Source of the DNA: Thalassiosira profunda
Taxonomy: Eukaryota; Bacillariophyta; Thalassiosirophyceae; Thalassiosirales; Thalassiosiraceae
Direction: 5' to 3'
NCBI GenBank assembly: GCA_036939355.1
Contig: JALLAP010001960.1
Coordinates: 1 to 18,076, forward strand
Length of the DNA: 18,076 nucleotides
A program made the translations under genes and the position numbers. Below the pieces are notes generated by a model, which saw only the letters and a program-made list of their open reading frames with translations, ran no database searches and was not told the DNA's origin. Of the stretch, positions 1 to 9,180 are shown piece after piece (positions within the stretch are counted from its first letter, which is position 1; every line of letters begins with the position of its first letter).

Positions 1-277
1 AGGTCTCAAATGTATTTTGCAACAGATTCATCACCTGCGCATCACTGCCACCATCATCATCGGTGGTGCTCTCGCCACACGCCTCTGCTTTCGCAACTGG
101 ACCGGATGGAACGGGTGAGGGAGGGGCATCATCGTCGCTTCCCAACTGCGTCTGCGTTTTGCTATTCGCAGGCGTATCAGGCTCAGCCTCCCCTAGAATC
201 GGCTCTGCCGGCTTCATATTTCCGTTGTCCGCTTGCACTGCCGCTGGCGTCGTCGTCGTGGGCGGGGGAGCGCCTAC
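1..277 (-). CDS. Partial low-complexity acidic protein, runs off left edge
   Basis: A minus-strand frame is open from about position 277 to the left edge. It encodes a Pro/Thr/Asp-rich sequence (PPPTTTTPAA, then EPILGEAEPDTPANS, LGSDDDAPPSPVPSGP, ESTTDDDGGSD). No family is recognised. The start is uncertain: the first in-frame ATG in this exon is at 217. A possible upstream coding exon at 477-376 starts with ATG and ends at a consensus donor (GTAAGT, 375-370). It joins in phase to an AG at 279-278, giving a 98-nt intron, but that acceptor has no pyrimidine tract. A second in-phase acceptor would put the exon start at 316. The gene would be divergent from the helicase at 564, so the two may share a very short promoter. 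The real strand and exon limits are inference from composition and frame openness. Confidence 0.4.
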
Positions 278-477
278 CTTTGATCGATGGTGCACGCAAC
301 CTTTGCTTTCGTTTGGCTCCAGCCTCCAGCCTCCAGCTCGAGTGAAAAGGCCAAAAGAACTATCGTACCACTTACAGTTAGCTTGCTCAGAACCACCCGT
401 CGTCTTGCTCGACCGACGACGAAGGACGAAGAGGAAGAAACCACGTCGCCGCCCCCTCGATCCCACACAAATGACAA

Positions 478-563
478 TGGTCCACGGCCGGCATTGCAAC
501 TAACCCGCAGAGAGCACCCCCATAGACTGATAAACAGAGAGAGATAATTTGAGAGAGTATCTA
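478..563. promoter_or_regulatory. Putative short divergent 5' region
   Basis: This segment lies between the tentative minus-strand start at 477 and the helicase ATG at 564. It becomes A-rich just before the ATG (AGAGAGAGATAATTTGAGAG). No TATA box or other defined element can be named with confidence. If the upstream exon of the left gene is wrong, the intergenic region is about 290-350 bp long. Confidence 0.2.
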
Positions 564-3500
564 ATGGGCGAGCAGGACGGCGCCCCCAACAACAGCAACA
601 GCAGCGGCAATGCCAAGTCCTCGTCCCGCAGCGGCAAAGGCGGGCGCGGCGGCAGCCGAGGCCGCGGCCGAGGGCGAGGCAAGGGCGGCCGCCGCGGCGG
701 CCGTGGCGGAGGCCGGGGAGGAGAGGGCGAGCGATCGTCGGGCGACGCCAATTGGCGAAACGGCGATGCCTCGAAAAACAACGAGGGTGCGGCCAAGGGC
801 GTCGGGGAGAATAATAGGTCGCCCAAGAAGGGAGGCAAAACCGACGGCCGGAGGCGGAGGTGCGTCAAACACGTCTTTGTTTGCAATTGTGCAGAGGAGG
901 TTTGAGGCCTACATGCCTCTTTCATCAATTTCATGTCATTTTGTATCCTTGCATCTCATAATATTTTCATCTCTCTTCTTATGTATTGCCAACAGGGGAG
1001 GCAGGGGCGGTCGGGGCGGCAGCCGGGGCCGTGGCGGAAGAGGCCACGAAGCCCGCCCGCAGGACGACGAGGCCGCGGGGCCAATTGATGCCGATCTGCC
1101 CCTCTCGGGCTTTGCCGATGTCGAACCAAATACTAATTCGTCTCAGGCAATGAATCCCTTTGCGGCCCCTCCGGCTTTGGAGGACGAGCACCACTCTTCT
1201 GTTATAAGTGGAGGAGGGGGCGTAGTGGCGTCGCATCCCCCCATCTTCATGACGCGGCTCAACACCCACCTTTCGTTGGATGGGTTCAACGGCGGGGGAG
1301 GTGACGAAGGAGAGGAAGGGGAGGGAGACCACATCGCCGAGCAGCTGGCGGCGGGATTGTTGATTGATGACGGCGAGGACGACGTGGGGCTGTCGATCAG
1401 CCAGCACTCGACCGCGGCGCGGGGATCGTTCGTGGAAGAGGAAAAGGACACCGCGGCGCTGCCCCAGGGCAAGAAGCAGTTCGTCACGCTGCCCAGAGGA
1501 TTTGCTCTGGGGGAGGGGGGGAACGTGTTGACGGCCGACCAGGCCAGGAGGGAACGGAAGCTTTCCAAAGAGATGAGGGAGGACGATGATGGTGGGATCG
1601 AGGAGGAGAAGAAGGAGCACGCGGAGGTGGAAGAAGCTGCTGATGAGGCGGGGGAGGCGCCGGCCGTGGGAGAGAAGAAAAAGACCAAGCGCAAGAAAAA
1701 GAAGAAGAAATCCAAGGCGGCCTTGGCCCGTGAGGCGGCCGAGGAAGAGGCCGCGGCAGAGGTGGCGGCGCCGGTGTCCGTCACCGAACAAATCACCAAG
1801 ATCAAGGCGACGGAAGTGTCCATCGGGGCCTCCACGAAGGTGGCCGTGAAGCGGACCGACTCGCAGGTCTCCCTCTCCTCCCTCCCCAAGGCAACTGGGG
1901 GCGACGACAACGCCCCCGTGTACGACCTGTTGGGCGCCAAGGGCAAGAAGGTCACGGGCGCGGAAAAGACCGACAAGGGCGACCACAAGAAGGGGCGCAA
2001 GGGCAAAAAGTCCAAGGGGGCTCCAGGGGACGACGCCGCGGCCAAACTCCGGGCGGCGCGGCAGTTCAATCGCTCTGTTAGGCAGTGCGTCGAGCGGTGC
2101 GATCCCGACGGCATGCGCGAAATACTGCGGGACAAATCCAACCACCACTTCGCCCTCGACGGCCACGTCCTGGAGACGGTCATGAAGGCCTACGTCATGG
2201 CGGCCATGTTCGAGGACGCCCTCTACTGCCTGCGGAATTGCAGCCTGCCCGACACCCTCGCGGCCGCCCAGACCGAACGGATTTTGCTGTGCATTCCCCA
2301 GAACCTCCGGAATTCGTCCGCGTACACGGCCGCCGACATGATCGACGCGCTGTGCATCGCGACGAAGTTCGACGAGCCGACCGCGAGAACGTACTTCATG
2401 CGCATCGTGCGGGGCATCGCGCTGGAATTTTTGGAGGAGGCGACGTCGGCCCGGGATCGCATCTGCTCGGCCCCCTGCGAGCGTTTGGTGCGCTCGTCGC
2501 ACTGCGTCGTCGATGCCCGATTGCGGCGGGGAAAAAAGGCGACCGATTTGGTCGTCGATCCGGGACACCAGCTGGGGGTGTTCATGCCCGACACGCAGGA
2601 GAATCGGGGGATGCAGAGCGGGGACGCCGTGTCGATCCTTCCGTACGCGGGGCCGTACCCCATGAGCGCCGAGAGTTTGGATCGGAACATGATCGAGGCG
2701 ACGGTGACGAACGCCGCGCCGCTGGTGCTCCGGTTGCAGGATCGGGGGAACACGAACCTCTTCCAGATGCTCATCGAAAACGTCGAGGGGAACGTGTACC
2801 GGATCGACAAGCTCGCGAATCGGATGGGGTTCAACCGCCAGCTGGCCGCGGCGGTGGCCGTCGCGGCCCCGTTCGACAAGGAGACCAAGGGGGCGCCCAA
2901 TCGGAATCGGCCCTGCGCCGAGCTCGTCAAGGCCGTCACGGCCATGGACGAGAACATCGACAAGGTCCTGACGGCGGGCGGCAACTTCAACGGTGGTGCG
3001 CTGACCAGCACGGCGGCCTTGTGCACGGAGGCGGTGCCGTGGAGCTTTCGCGAGCAGTGCGAGGGCGGTCCCTACGACCAGGACGCGTTCCGCGAGGAGT
3101 CGAATTTGGCGCTGGAAAAGTACGGGACGCTCGAGGGGCTGAACGATTCGCAGCGCCTGGCCGTGCAGGGGGCCGTGTCCAATCGCCTCACCCTCGTGCA
3201 GGGGCCGCCCGGTACGGGCAAAACTGCAGTTGCGATTCGCATCTTGAAGCATTGGGCGCGGCTGGCCATGTCGCAGGCCAAGTATGGGGAGAACCCGCCC
3301 CCCATCCTTGCCACGTCCGACTCGAACATTGCCGTCGATAACTTGGTCGAGGGATGCGCCAACGTGGGCCTGCGCGTGGTCCGCTTGGGTCGTCCCGAGG
3401 CCATCCGACCCGAGCTGCTCCCGTACTGTATCGACCGTCCCACCGACAAGGGATCGTTCGGCGACCGGGGAGGCTTTCAGAGCGCTGGGTCCTTCTTCAA

Positions 3501-4764
3501 GGAGCGCATGAAGACCCTCAAGAACGCGCAGGTGGTCTGCTGCACGTGCATCGGCTCGGGCGGGGACATCCTGGACAGCTCCATGTTTGAGCGCGTGTTG
3601 GTCGACGAGGCGACCCAGGCCACCGAGCCGGCGGTATTGGTTCCCCTCACGCGGGGATGTCGCCAGCTGGTCTTGGTCGGAGACCATTGCCAACTCCCCC
3701 CCACGGTGCTCAGCACGCGGGCGGAGGAGGAGGGCCTCGGGGTGCCGCTCTTTTCGCGCATGGTCGCTTGCGGCGTTCCTCCGTTCATGTTGGACACGCA
3801 GTACCGAATGCATCCCGGGATATCCATGTTCCCGTCGGACCTGTTCTACGGAGGCAAGCTGATGAATGGCGTGACCCCGCCGGAAAGGAGACCTCTGCAA
3901 GGATTTCCATGGCCGAGGGAAGAGTTCCCCATCGCATTCATACCGGTTGTGGATGGCTTCGAGTCAGACGATGGGATCAGCAAGGCCAACGAAGCCGAGG
4001 CGCACGAAGTGTGCAATTCGGTCATGGGCCTGCTCAACGGCGGCCAGTGCACTGTCTCGGACATTGCCGTGGTCACGCCTTACGCAGCCCAGGTGCGCCT
4101 CATTCGCCGCCAGCTGAAGACTTTGTTGCCTCGCGGGCCGCCCTTCGTCGAGGTGTCATCCACGGATGGATTTCAGGGCCGCGAGAAAGAGGCAGTGATA
4201 TTTTCAGCTGTGCGAAGCAACACGCGCGGTGCGGTGGGGTTCGTCTCGGACTGGCGTCGCATCAACGTGTCGTTCACGCGAGCTCGACGTGCCCTCATCG
4301 TGATTGGCAACCCCGACACTCTTCGCAGGGGAGATCCAGATACATTCGGGGCCTGGATTCAATGGGCCGATGCCCACGGCGTCAACATGATGAGTCCCGG
4401 AAAGCCTCGCGGCAGGTACGACGCCGAAGTGCTGCGTAAGGTGCGTGGCGGAACGACCGCGGCGGAAATGCTGAAGGACGTGCTCAGCCGTCAGCAGGCG
4501 CAGGTGAAAACGGCAGAGCAGAAGCAAGCCAAGGCCGTGCGGAACGCGGCTGGACACATCATGGGGGAAGAAAAGGAAGAAGTTGACCCGCAGGCGCTCA
4601 AGGATGACTTGGCAGAGCTGGAAAATGCCGATGGGTGCTGGGACGACAGCGACGACGACGATCCCGGCATGGTGCACAACACCTCGCGCGTGTCCATGAC
4701 GACGTCGAACGAAACCGACGAGGAGGAAACCTCCGGCGATCCTCTGGATGCGTGGGATCTGTGA
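564..4764 (+). CDS. UPF1-like SF1 RNA helicase with RGG-rich N-terminus
   Basis: Two exons, 564-859 and 996-4764, give 1354 residues. The 136-nt intron 860-995 (GTGCGT...CAACAG) joins in phase and carries the RGG box across the junction. The N-terminus (about 1-115) is Gly/Arg-rich, and an acidic and Lys-rich disordered part follows. The helicase motifs are all present: GPPGTGKT at 835-842, DEATQ at 969-973, GDHCQLPPT at 994, QYRMHP at 1034, DGFQG at 1156 and NVSFTRAR at 1189. The C-terminal tail is acidic. This set, with DEATQ and QYRMHP, marks the UPF1/SMUBP2/SETX branch of SF1B. These are ATP-driven 5'-3' RNA or DNA helicases acting in mRNA decay, translation or replication. I see no UPF1-type Cys/His zinc domain, so orthology to UPF1 itself is not claimed. 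The region before motif I has no family I recognise. Confidence 0.9.
860..995 (+). other. Intron of the helicase gene
   Basis: The donor is GAG|GTGCGT at 860 and the acceptor is GCCAACAG|GG ending at 995. The intron is AT-rich between GC-rich exons, has a T/C-rich 3' part and contains in-frame stops in the exon 1 frame. Removing it joins frame 564 (phase 2) precisely to the long frame ending at 4764. Confidence 0.85.
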
Positions 4765-5247
4765 GAGTGCTCGGTGCGGTAAGGGACAGAGGAGATGTTG
4801 ACAGGATCGAGAGGGGAGTGGGTCCTCTTCGATACCTGTTACGTCTGAGGGGAAGGGGCTAGGTAGTACGATAGCGAGGGGGGTGATCGCAAGGTGGTTG
4901 CTGAGGGGCAGATTAATAGATCATACAGCAGCTAAGCCAGTTCATATTACTGAATCAGATTCTCTAGGATGTCCAACGGGAGGGCATCGTAGGTCGGAGC
5001 TATGGTGGGGCGCCATCGACTTCGAGCGCGAGCCGAGCACCGTCCACGCCACGTACGTCCTTCGAACATGGCCATCGAACAGAATTCTCCGGCACATCCA
5101 TCGTGGCGCTCGAGCTGCAAGCCCGGAGATCTCAAGTTGCAAGAGCGTATCCTCACTAGCGGTGCACCTTCAAGCTGCGAAGTTTAGTGAAAGTTCCACG
5201 CGGCAACTCGGCGTTTTTGCCCCCAGGCTTCCGCCCGACACTCAACC
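4765..5247. other. Intergenic region, no gene seen
   Basis: It holds the helicase 3' region and the 5' region of the secreted thioredoxin-fold gene. Short frames here (up to 75 codons that belong wholly to the region) have no protein-like composition and overlap one another. No canonical AATAAA, tRNA or tandem repeat was recognised. Confidence 0.5.
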
Positions 5248-6867
5248 ATGCGGCCGCCGCCCTCGCTCCTCCTCCCGCCGGCCCTCCTGCTGGCCCTCGT
5301 CCTCTTGGGCCTCCTGGGCCTCCCATCCGCTCGCGGCGACGCCCTCGGCGACCTGTGGAGCCAGTACGTCCAGGCGGCCGAATCGAAAAAGTACGAGGCC
5401 GCCTCCACCCGGAGGGAGCGCAACCTCGACCACTGGGACGTCCCCACCGCCGCGGCGTATTTGGGGCTGCACCCCGAGACTCTAAAGCCGTTGCCGGAGG
5501 TGGCATCGGGAAGCTCGTCGACGGAGAGTGCTGCGAAGGGAGCTGGCGGGAATGTCGCAGCGCGGGCGGCTACTCCTGATCTAGCGGACGAATACATCGG
5601 ACACGATGCGGCCATCTTGTTCTACGCGCAGTGGTGCCGGAACTGCCACGCCGCGGCCCCGTCGTGGGACGCCATTGCCACGCACGTCAACGCCGGATCC
5701 AAAGAATCCAACCTCGTCATGGCGCTGTTCGACTGCGAGAAGGACACGAAGCACACGGAATTGTGTTTGGCGGCCGGAATCAAGGCGTACCCGACGATGA
5801 TGTTTGTTGGCTCGGGAGAATACCACGACACCGATCCCTTCACCAGCATTATAGGAAAGGACAAGAGCGCGGGACCCTTCGGCGCCACCACTCTCAGAAG
5901 GACGGTCAAATTTCAGGGCAACTGGCAGTACGCCGACCAGATCCTCGACTGGGTGAACATGATGCGGGGACTGAGCTCGTGGCATGCCATGAGCGAAAGC
6001 GGTCCGCTGCGGTTCTTAAGAAATGGCATGTTCAATTTGATCACGGGGGGCAAGGCCCAAAAGTATAAGGGAGGGAAGAAGGGGGGCAGTTTGCCCGTCG
6101 GGGTGCCACCGCACTTTCAGACGGAATTGCGCGGTCCGGACGGCGCGGGGGGAGGAGGAGTCAGCGCGCAGGAAGTAAAGGAGCTCGAAACAAAGTTGAA
6201 CGTGACGAAGAAGGAAAAAGAACTGTACGAGAAGGCCGTCACGCATTCGAGCCAGCTGCTCGACGGGATGCTCTTTCCGAAAGAGTCATCGGCGCGGGAT
6301 CCGTTCGCCATTCTCACGAAATCGGAGGGGTGGTACCAGAACGCCACGTCGCTGCCGGCCGGGGCGCCGAACGACGAGCACCCCTCCATCCTGCGATCGT
6401 GCACATTGGAGCTCACCATCGACTACTGCAACCGCGTCACCACGCGAGGGACGAATGCGTACCTCGCGGAGTTGAACGCCATCCCGGAATCGGACCCCTT
6501 CCCCTCCCTGGAGCAAATCGAGGCCCGGCTCGTGGACGACGTGAAAAAGACCGAGCCATACTGCGCCCTCATCGAGGGGTGCATTCTGTCCAACTTTGAG
6601 GCGGAAGAGTGCCGTTCGGACAAGTGCCCGTTCGAGAACGAGGCCGCGTGTCGGTACGTGGGGAGCTGCCTGGATCCGCGGGTGCAGGACGAATATGGGG
6701 TGGCGTTGGGGTTGACGGCGGAGGGGGAGAAGGTGCTGGAAAAAGATTTCGGGGGCGCGGGGAGCGGGGCGGCAGGGGACGGGAAGGCGGAAGCGGAGGT
6801 CGCAGATGAAAAGAAGGCGGGCGTCGCGGGCTGGGGTGTCCCCGTCGACAATAAACCTGCTAATTGA
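5248..6867 (+). CDS. Secreted/ER thioredoxin-fold protein, CRNC active site
   Basis: A single exon encodes 539 residues. A Leu-rich hydrophobic segment (about 6-25), followed by SARG, is a typical signal peptide. A thioredoxin-like domain follows. The run AILFYAQWCRNC puts a CxxC active site at C130-C133 after W129, and AYPT supplies the expected cis-proline at P182. Further on are a short charged helix (VKELETKLNVTKKEKELYEK) and a Cys-rich C-terminal part, including YCALIEGC, EECRSDKC and ACRYVGSC. The family role is thiol-disulfide exchange in the secretory pathway. The CRNC pair differs from CGHC (PDI) and CGPC (thioredoxin), so oxidase, isomerase or reductase activity cannot be decided. 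There is no KDEL-type ER signal, as the protein ends in KPAN. The start at 5248 is chosen because the signal peptide follows at once. Codons near the end contain AATAAA (6850-6855). Confidence 0.85.
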   Translation: MRPPPSLLLPPALLLALVLLGLLGLPSARGDALGDLWSQYVQAAESKKYEAASTRRERNLDHWDVPTAAAYLGLHPETLKPLPEVASGSSSTESAAKGAGGNVAARAATPDLADEYIGHDAAILFYAQWCRNCHAAAPSWDAIATHVNAGSKESNLVMALFDCEKDTKHTELCLAAGIKAYPTMMFVGSGEYHDTDPFTSIIGKDKSAGPFGATTLRRTVKFQGNWQYADQILDWVNMMRGLSSWHAMSESGPLRFLRNGMFNLITGGKAQKYKGGKKGGSLPVGVPPHFQTELRGPDGAGGGGVSAQEVKELETKLNVTKKEKELYEKAVTHSSQLLDGMLFPKESSARDPFAILTKSEGWYQNATSLPAGAPNDEHPSILRSCTLELTIDYCNRVTTRGTNAYLAELNAIPESDPFPSLEQIEARLVDDVKKTEPYCALIEGCILSNFEAEECRSDKCPFENEAACRYVGSCLDPRVQDEYGVALGLTAEGEKVLEKDFGGAGSGAAGDGKAEAEVADEKKAGVAGWGVPVDNKPAN

Positions 6868-7112
6868 TTGCAACACTTGTGGTTATGTTGTACTGTGGGC
6901 TTTTTTTGTGCGGCTGCCTCGATATGAGAAGATGGAAGACCCAATGAATTGCGACGATTGCTCTCTCCCTCTGCACGTAGAATACCAACCTCGACCGACT
7001 GTTGCTTGCTCATCTTTGCTCATCTTCTAGAATCCTCTCTTCTCTCTTCGATTTCCCGCCAAAAAATCCTCAGGCCTCCTCCCCCCTGCCTCGAATCAAC
7101 ATCAACATCAAC

Positions 7113-7148
7113 CATCACTCACAACTCCTAGCGCACATCACTCACAAC
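7113..7148 (+). repeat. 13-bp direct repeat CATCACTCACAAC
   Basis: The same 13 bases occur at 7113-7125 and 7136-7148, with starts 23 bp apart, inside intergenic DNA. There are two copies only, and the function is unknown. Confidence 0.7.
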
Positions 7149-7160
7149 CGCCCTGGGCGT

Positions 7161-7411
7161 TGCATGCAGTTTTCGGCTTTAGCTCGCGGCTCAGCAAAGA
7201 GTGCAACGGTGCATGCAAGGAGACGGCGGAAGGGAATAAGGGGTCAAACGATTGAGGGCAGTAATGAACAATCGTGCGGGCACAATTGCAATCATCCACA
7301 ACGGCCGGAATGATGGAGACGGCAGCTTTTCAGCCGTCTGTGACCCTCCGATTGCGATGCGTGGTGGTCAAAAATTGCATGCAGGCGGTGCATGCGCGCG
7401 ATGATGCATGA
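7161..7411. promoter_or_regulatory. Cluster of TGCATGCA palindromes upstream of the oxidase gene
   Basis: Perfect 8-bp palindromes TGCATGCA lie at 7161-7168, 7210-7217 and 7376-7383. Shorter forms follow: TGCATGC at 7389-7395 and TGCATGA at 7405-7411. All fall within 280 bp of the ATG at 7438. Another perfect copy lies at 9959-9966, just upstream of the cyclin ATG. The motif resembles RY-type elements (core CATGCA) bound by B3 factors in plants. Whether the same applies here is unknown, so a regulatory role is inference from clustering and position. Confidence 0.45.
7317..7339. repeat. Inverted repeat, 7-bp perfect stem
   Basis: AGACGGC at 7317-7323 pairs with GCCGTCT at 7333-7339 across a 9-nt loop. 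It lies about 100 bp upstream of the oxidase ATG. It could be a hairpin in a long 5' UTR or a dyad protein site, but could also be chance. Confidence 0.4.
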
Positions 7412-7437
7412 GTTCAGCATAGTTTCCGCGTTGGACG

Positions 7438-9083
7438 ATGGCGGACGTGCTGCAAACGACGGTGGCCGTGCTCGGCGCTGGATGGGCCGGCGTGTCGGCG
7501 GGACACGAGCTCTTCCTGGCCGGCGTCGATGATTTCGTGATCGTCGAGGGCGGCAATCACATCGGCGGCCGCTCCCGGAAGGCCGACTTCGGCGGATACG
7601 TCGTCGAGGACGGCAGCAACTGGATCCAAGGCACCAGCAACACCCAGACGGGCGCGACGAATCCCATCTGGGACCTCGCGGTGAGGTACGGCGTGGAAAA
7701 GATCAAGAAGAAGAAGCACCCATTCAAGAATGTCGGCGGGGGCACGGTCACGCAAAACTACGAATCCTACGTGGTCTACGATGAGAACGGATCGCCCGTC
7801 ACAGACCAGACCATCCGCTGGGATGATTTGGAGGGTGCCATTGACTGCGTCGCGGATGCTGGCATTGACTTGAACCTGGAATACTGGGCGGATGGAACTT
7901 TGGCAGGCCCTCCCCTGCCAACCCAACGGGACCAGCTCGACGGATGTGGCTGGACTCCCGTGACGCCGGTGGACGATGTTATCGAGTGGTGGGAATATGA
8001 TTGGGAATGGGGCCGCGACCCCACGCACGGAAGTGGATACGATCCCGTGTTCGGATATGCAGAATACGACGATGACGACGAACTCGTGGTCGATCAACGA
8101 GGGTTTCAGGTATGAATCCGTTTGATATGCGCTTCGCATGAGATGTCTCTCTGTTCTCTCTTCTGACTATTGCCGTATCCATATCACAGTACCTCGCCGA
8201 GAGGCTGGCTGGAGAATACCTCGAATCAAGCGACGGCACGATCACCGACGACAGGCTGATGATGAACACATTGGTCACCAACATCGACTACGATCCACGC
8301 AAGGGCAACAATCAGAGCGACTGCCCGGACGAGTTTCAATCCACGGGCTGCGTCAAGGTTACAACCGACCAGGGCATCACGATCGTGGCTCAGTACGCCA
8401 TTGTGACATTCAGCTCAAGAGTCATCCTTGACGGACACGATACCTTGTTTTCGCCCGACCTGCCTGACACCAACCGCGTGGCCATTGAGTCCGTCAACCC
8501 CGGTGTATACACGAAGATCTTCTTCCAGTTCGAGCACAAGTTCTGGGAGGACGTCGAGTTCATCTTGACGGCGACAAACGAACGTGGCAGGTCTGCTTTG
8601 TGGCAAAACTTGGACATCAACAAGCACCTGCCCGGATCCAAGATCATCTTCCAAACCCTCGTCGCAGATCTGGGGGCCGGTGCCGAGGCTGCTGATGAGC
8701 AAGACGTTGTAAATGAGCAGATGTCATTTCTTCGCAAGGTCTACGGCGACGACATCCCCGATCCGATCAATGTCCACATCGCCCGCTTCCGGACGGATCC
8801 ACTCTTTCTCGAGGGCTGGGCTGACTGGGGCCCGTACACCACGCCCGACGTTTCCGACCGCATGCGTGCCCCTTTCAACAACAAATTTGGACAACGCAAC
8901 GTCTACATCTCCGGCGAAGCCACCTGCCGCCGTTATCACGGATATACTAACGGTGCATTCCTCGCAGGGAAGCGTGATGCTCGCGAAGTGTTGATCGCTT
9001 TGGGATATCAGGTGGAGACCGAGGAGGCTTGCGAAAGTACCGACGCGCCACCGTGCGGTCCGCCCTACGGGCATTGTCCTTGA
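7438..9083 (+). CDS. FAD-dependent amine (polyamine) oxidase family protein
   Basis: Two exons, 7438-8109 and 8190-9083, give 521 residues. The 80-nt intron (CAG|GTATGA ... ATCACAG) is in phase 0. The N-terminus begins directly with the FAD dinucleotide-binding fold: VLGAGWAG at 11-18, acidic E37 at the end of the second strand, and IGGRS at 42-46. Near the C-terminus, SGEAT (G466, E467) and GYTNGAFLAGKRDA form the second FAD-contact region. This order is typical of flavin monoamine/polyamine oxidases, which oxidise amines and release hydrogen peroxide and aldehyde. No signal peptide, transmembrane segment or peroxisomal tail is visible, so a cytosolic site is inferred. The last 20 residues are Cys/Pro-rich (CESTDAPPCGPPYGHC), which I do not know from the family. 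The substrate cannot be read from the sequence, and polyamine is the best guess. Confidence 0.85.
8110..8189 (+). other. Intron of the amine oxidase gene
   Basis: Donor CAG|GTATGA and acceptor ATATCACAG flank an 80-nt intron. It is T-rich and contains stops in the exon 1 frame (TGA at 8113-8115). The join is phase 0, and the FAD-domain protein continues directly on the other side. Confidence 0.85.
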
Positions 9084-9180
9084 GACACGTTAGGTTAAAA
9101 CACGGACGCAGTAGGAGGGGGACACTGTGGGGGTTCTTTGTACTTGTAAAACAGATAGGCTTGTATTGCTGCTTTCATAT

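Larger units (their letters stand above)
6868..7437. other. Intergenic region with TGCATGCA cluster, direct repeat and hairpin
   Basis: No gene is supported here. The region starts T-rich, probably as the 3' region of the upstream gene, and then carries ATCAAC-type short repeats near 7097-7112. A 13-bp direct repeat, a 7-bp-stem hairpin and five TGCATG-containing motifs lie before the oxidase ATG. These are listed separately. Confidence 0.5.

Noticed and set aside
63..503. A plus-strand 146-codon frame starting MVLSPHASAFATG, resembling a plastid presequence
   Set aside because: The hydrophobic core of a signal peptide is missing before ASAFA. The rest has no protein-like order, and the opposite strand gives a better composition.
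2085..3341. A 418-codon plus-strand frame inside the helicase gene
   Set aside because: It is an alternative frame of the same exon, extremely Arg/Gly/Pro-rich, and lies across helicase motif I in the true frame.
979..3900. A 973-codon open frame on the minus strand opposite the helicase gene
   Set aside because: It is the antisense shadow of a GC-rich gene. Its Arg/His/Leu/Gly-rich composition follows the plus-strand codons, and it has no domain or conserved motif, while the plus strand has all helicase motifs.
4765..5247. Small plus- and minus-strand frames of 60-75 codons
   Set aside because: They overlap each other with no biased codon use, signal or motif. I found no splice sites that join them to the neighbouring genes.
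6850..6855. AATAAA as poly(A) signal of the thioredoxin-fold gene
   Set aside because: It lies within the last codons, upstream of the stop, so it is more likely just Asn-Lys codons.
7317..7339. Histone 3' stem-loop-like sequence (GGCAGCTTTTCAGCC)
   Set aside because: The histone element needs a 6-bp stem and 4-nt loop with conserved flanks. Here the stem and loop differ, and there is no histone gene nearby.
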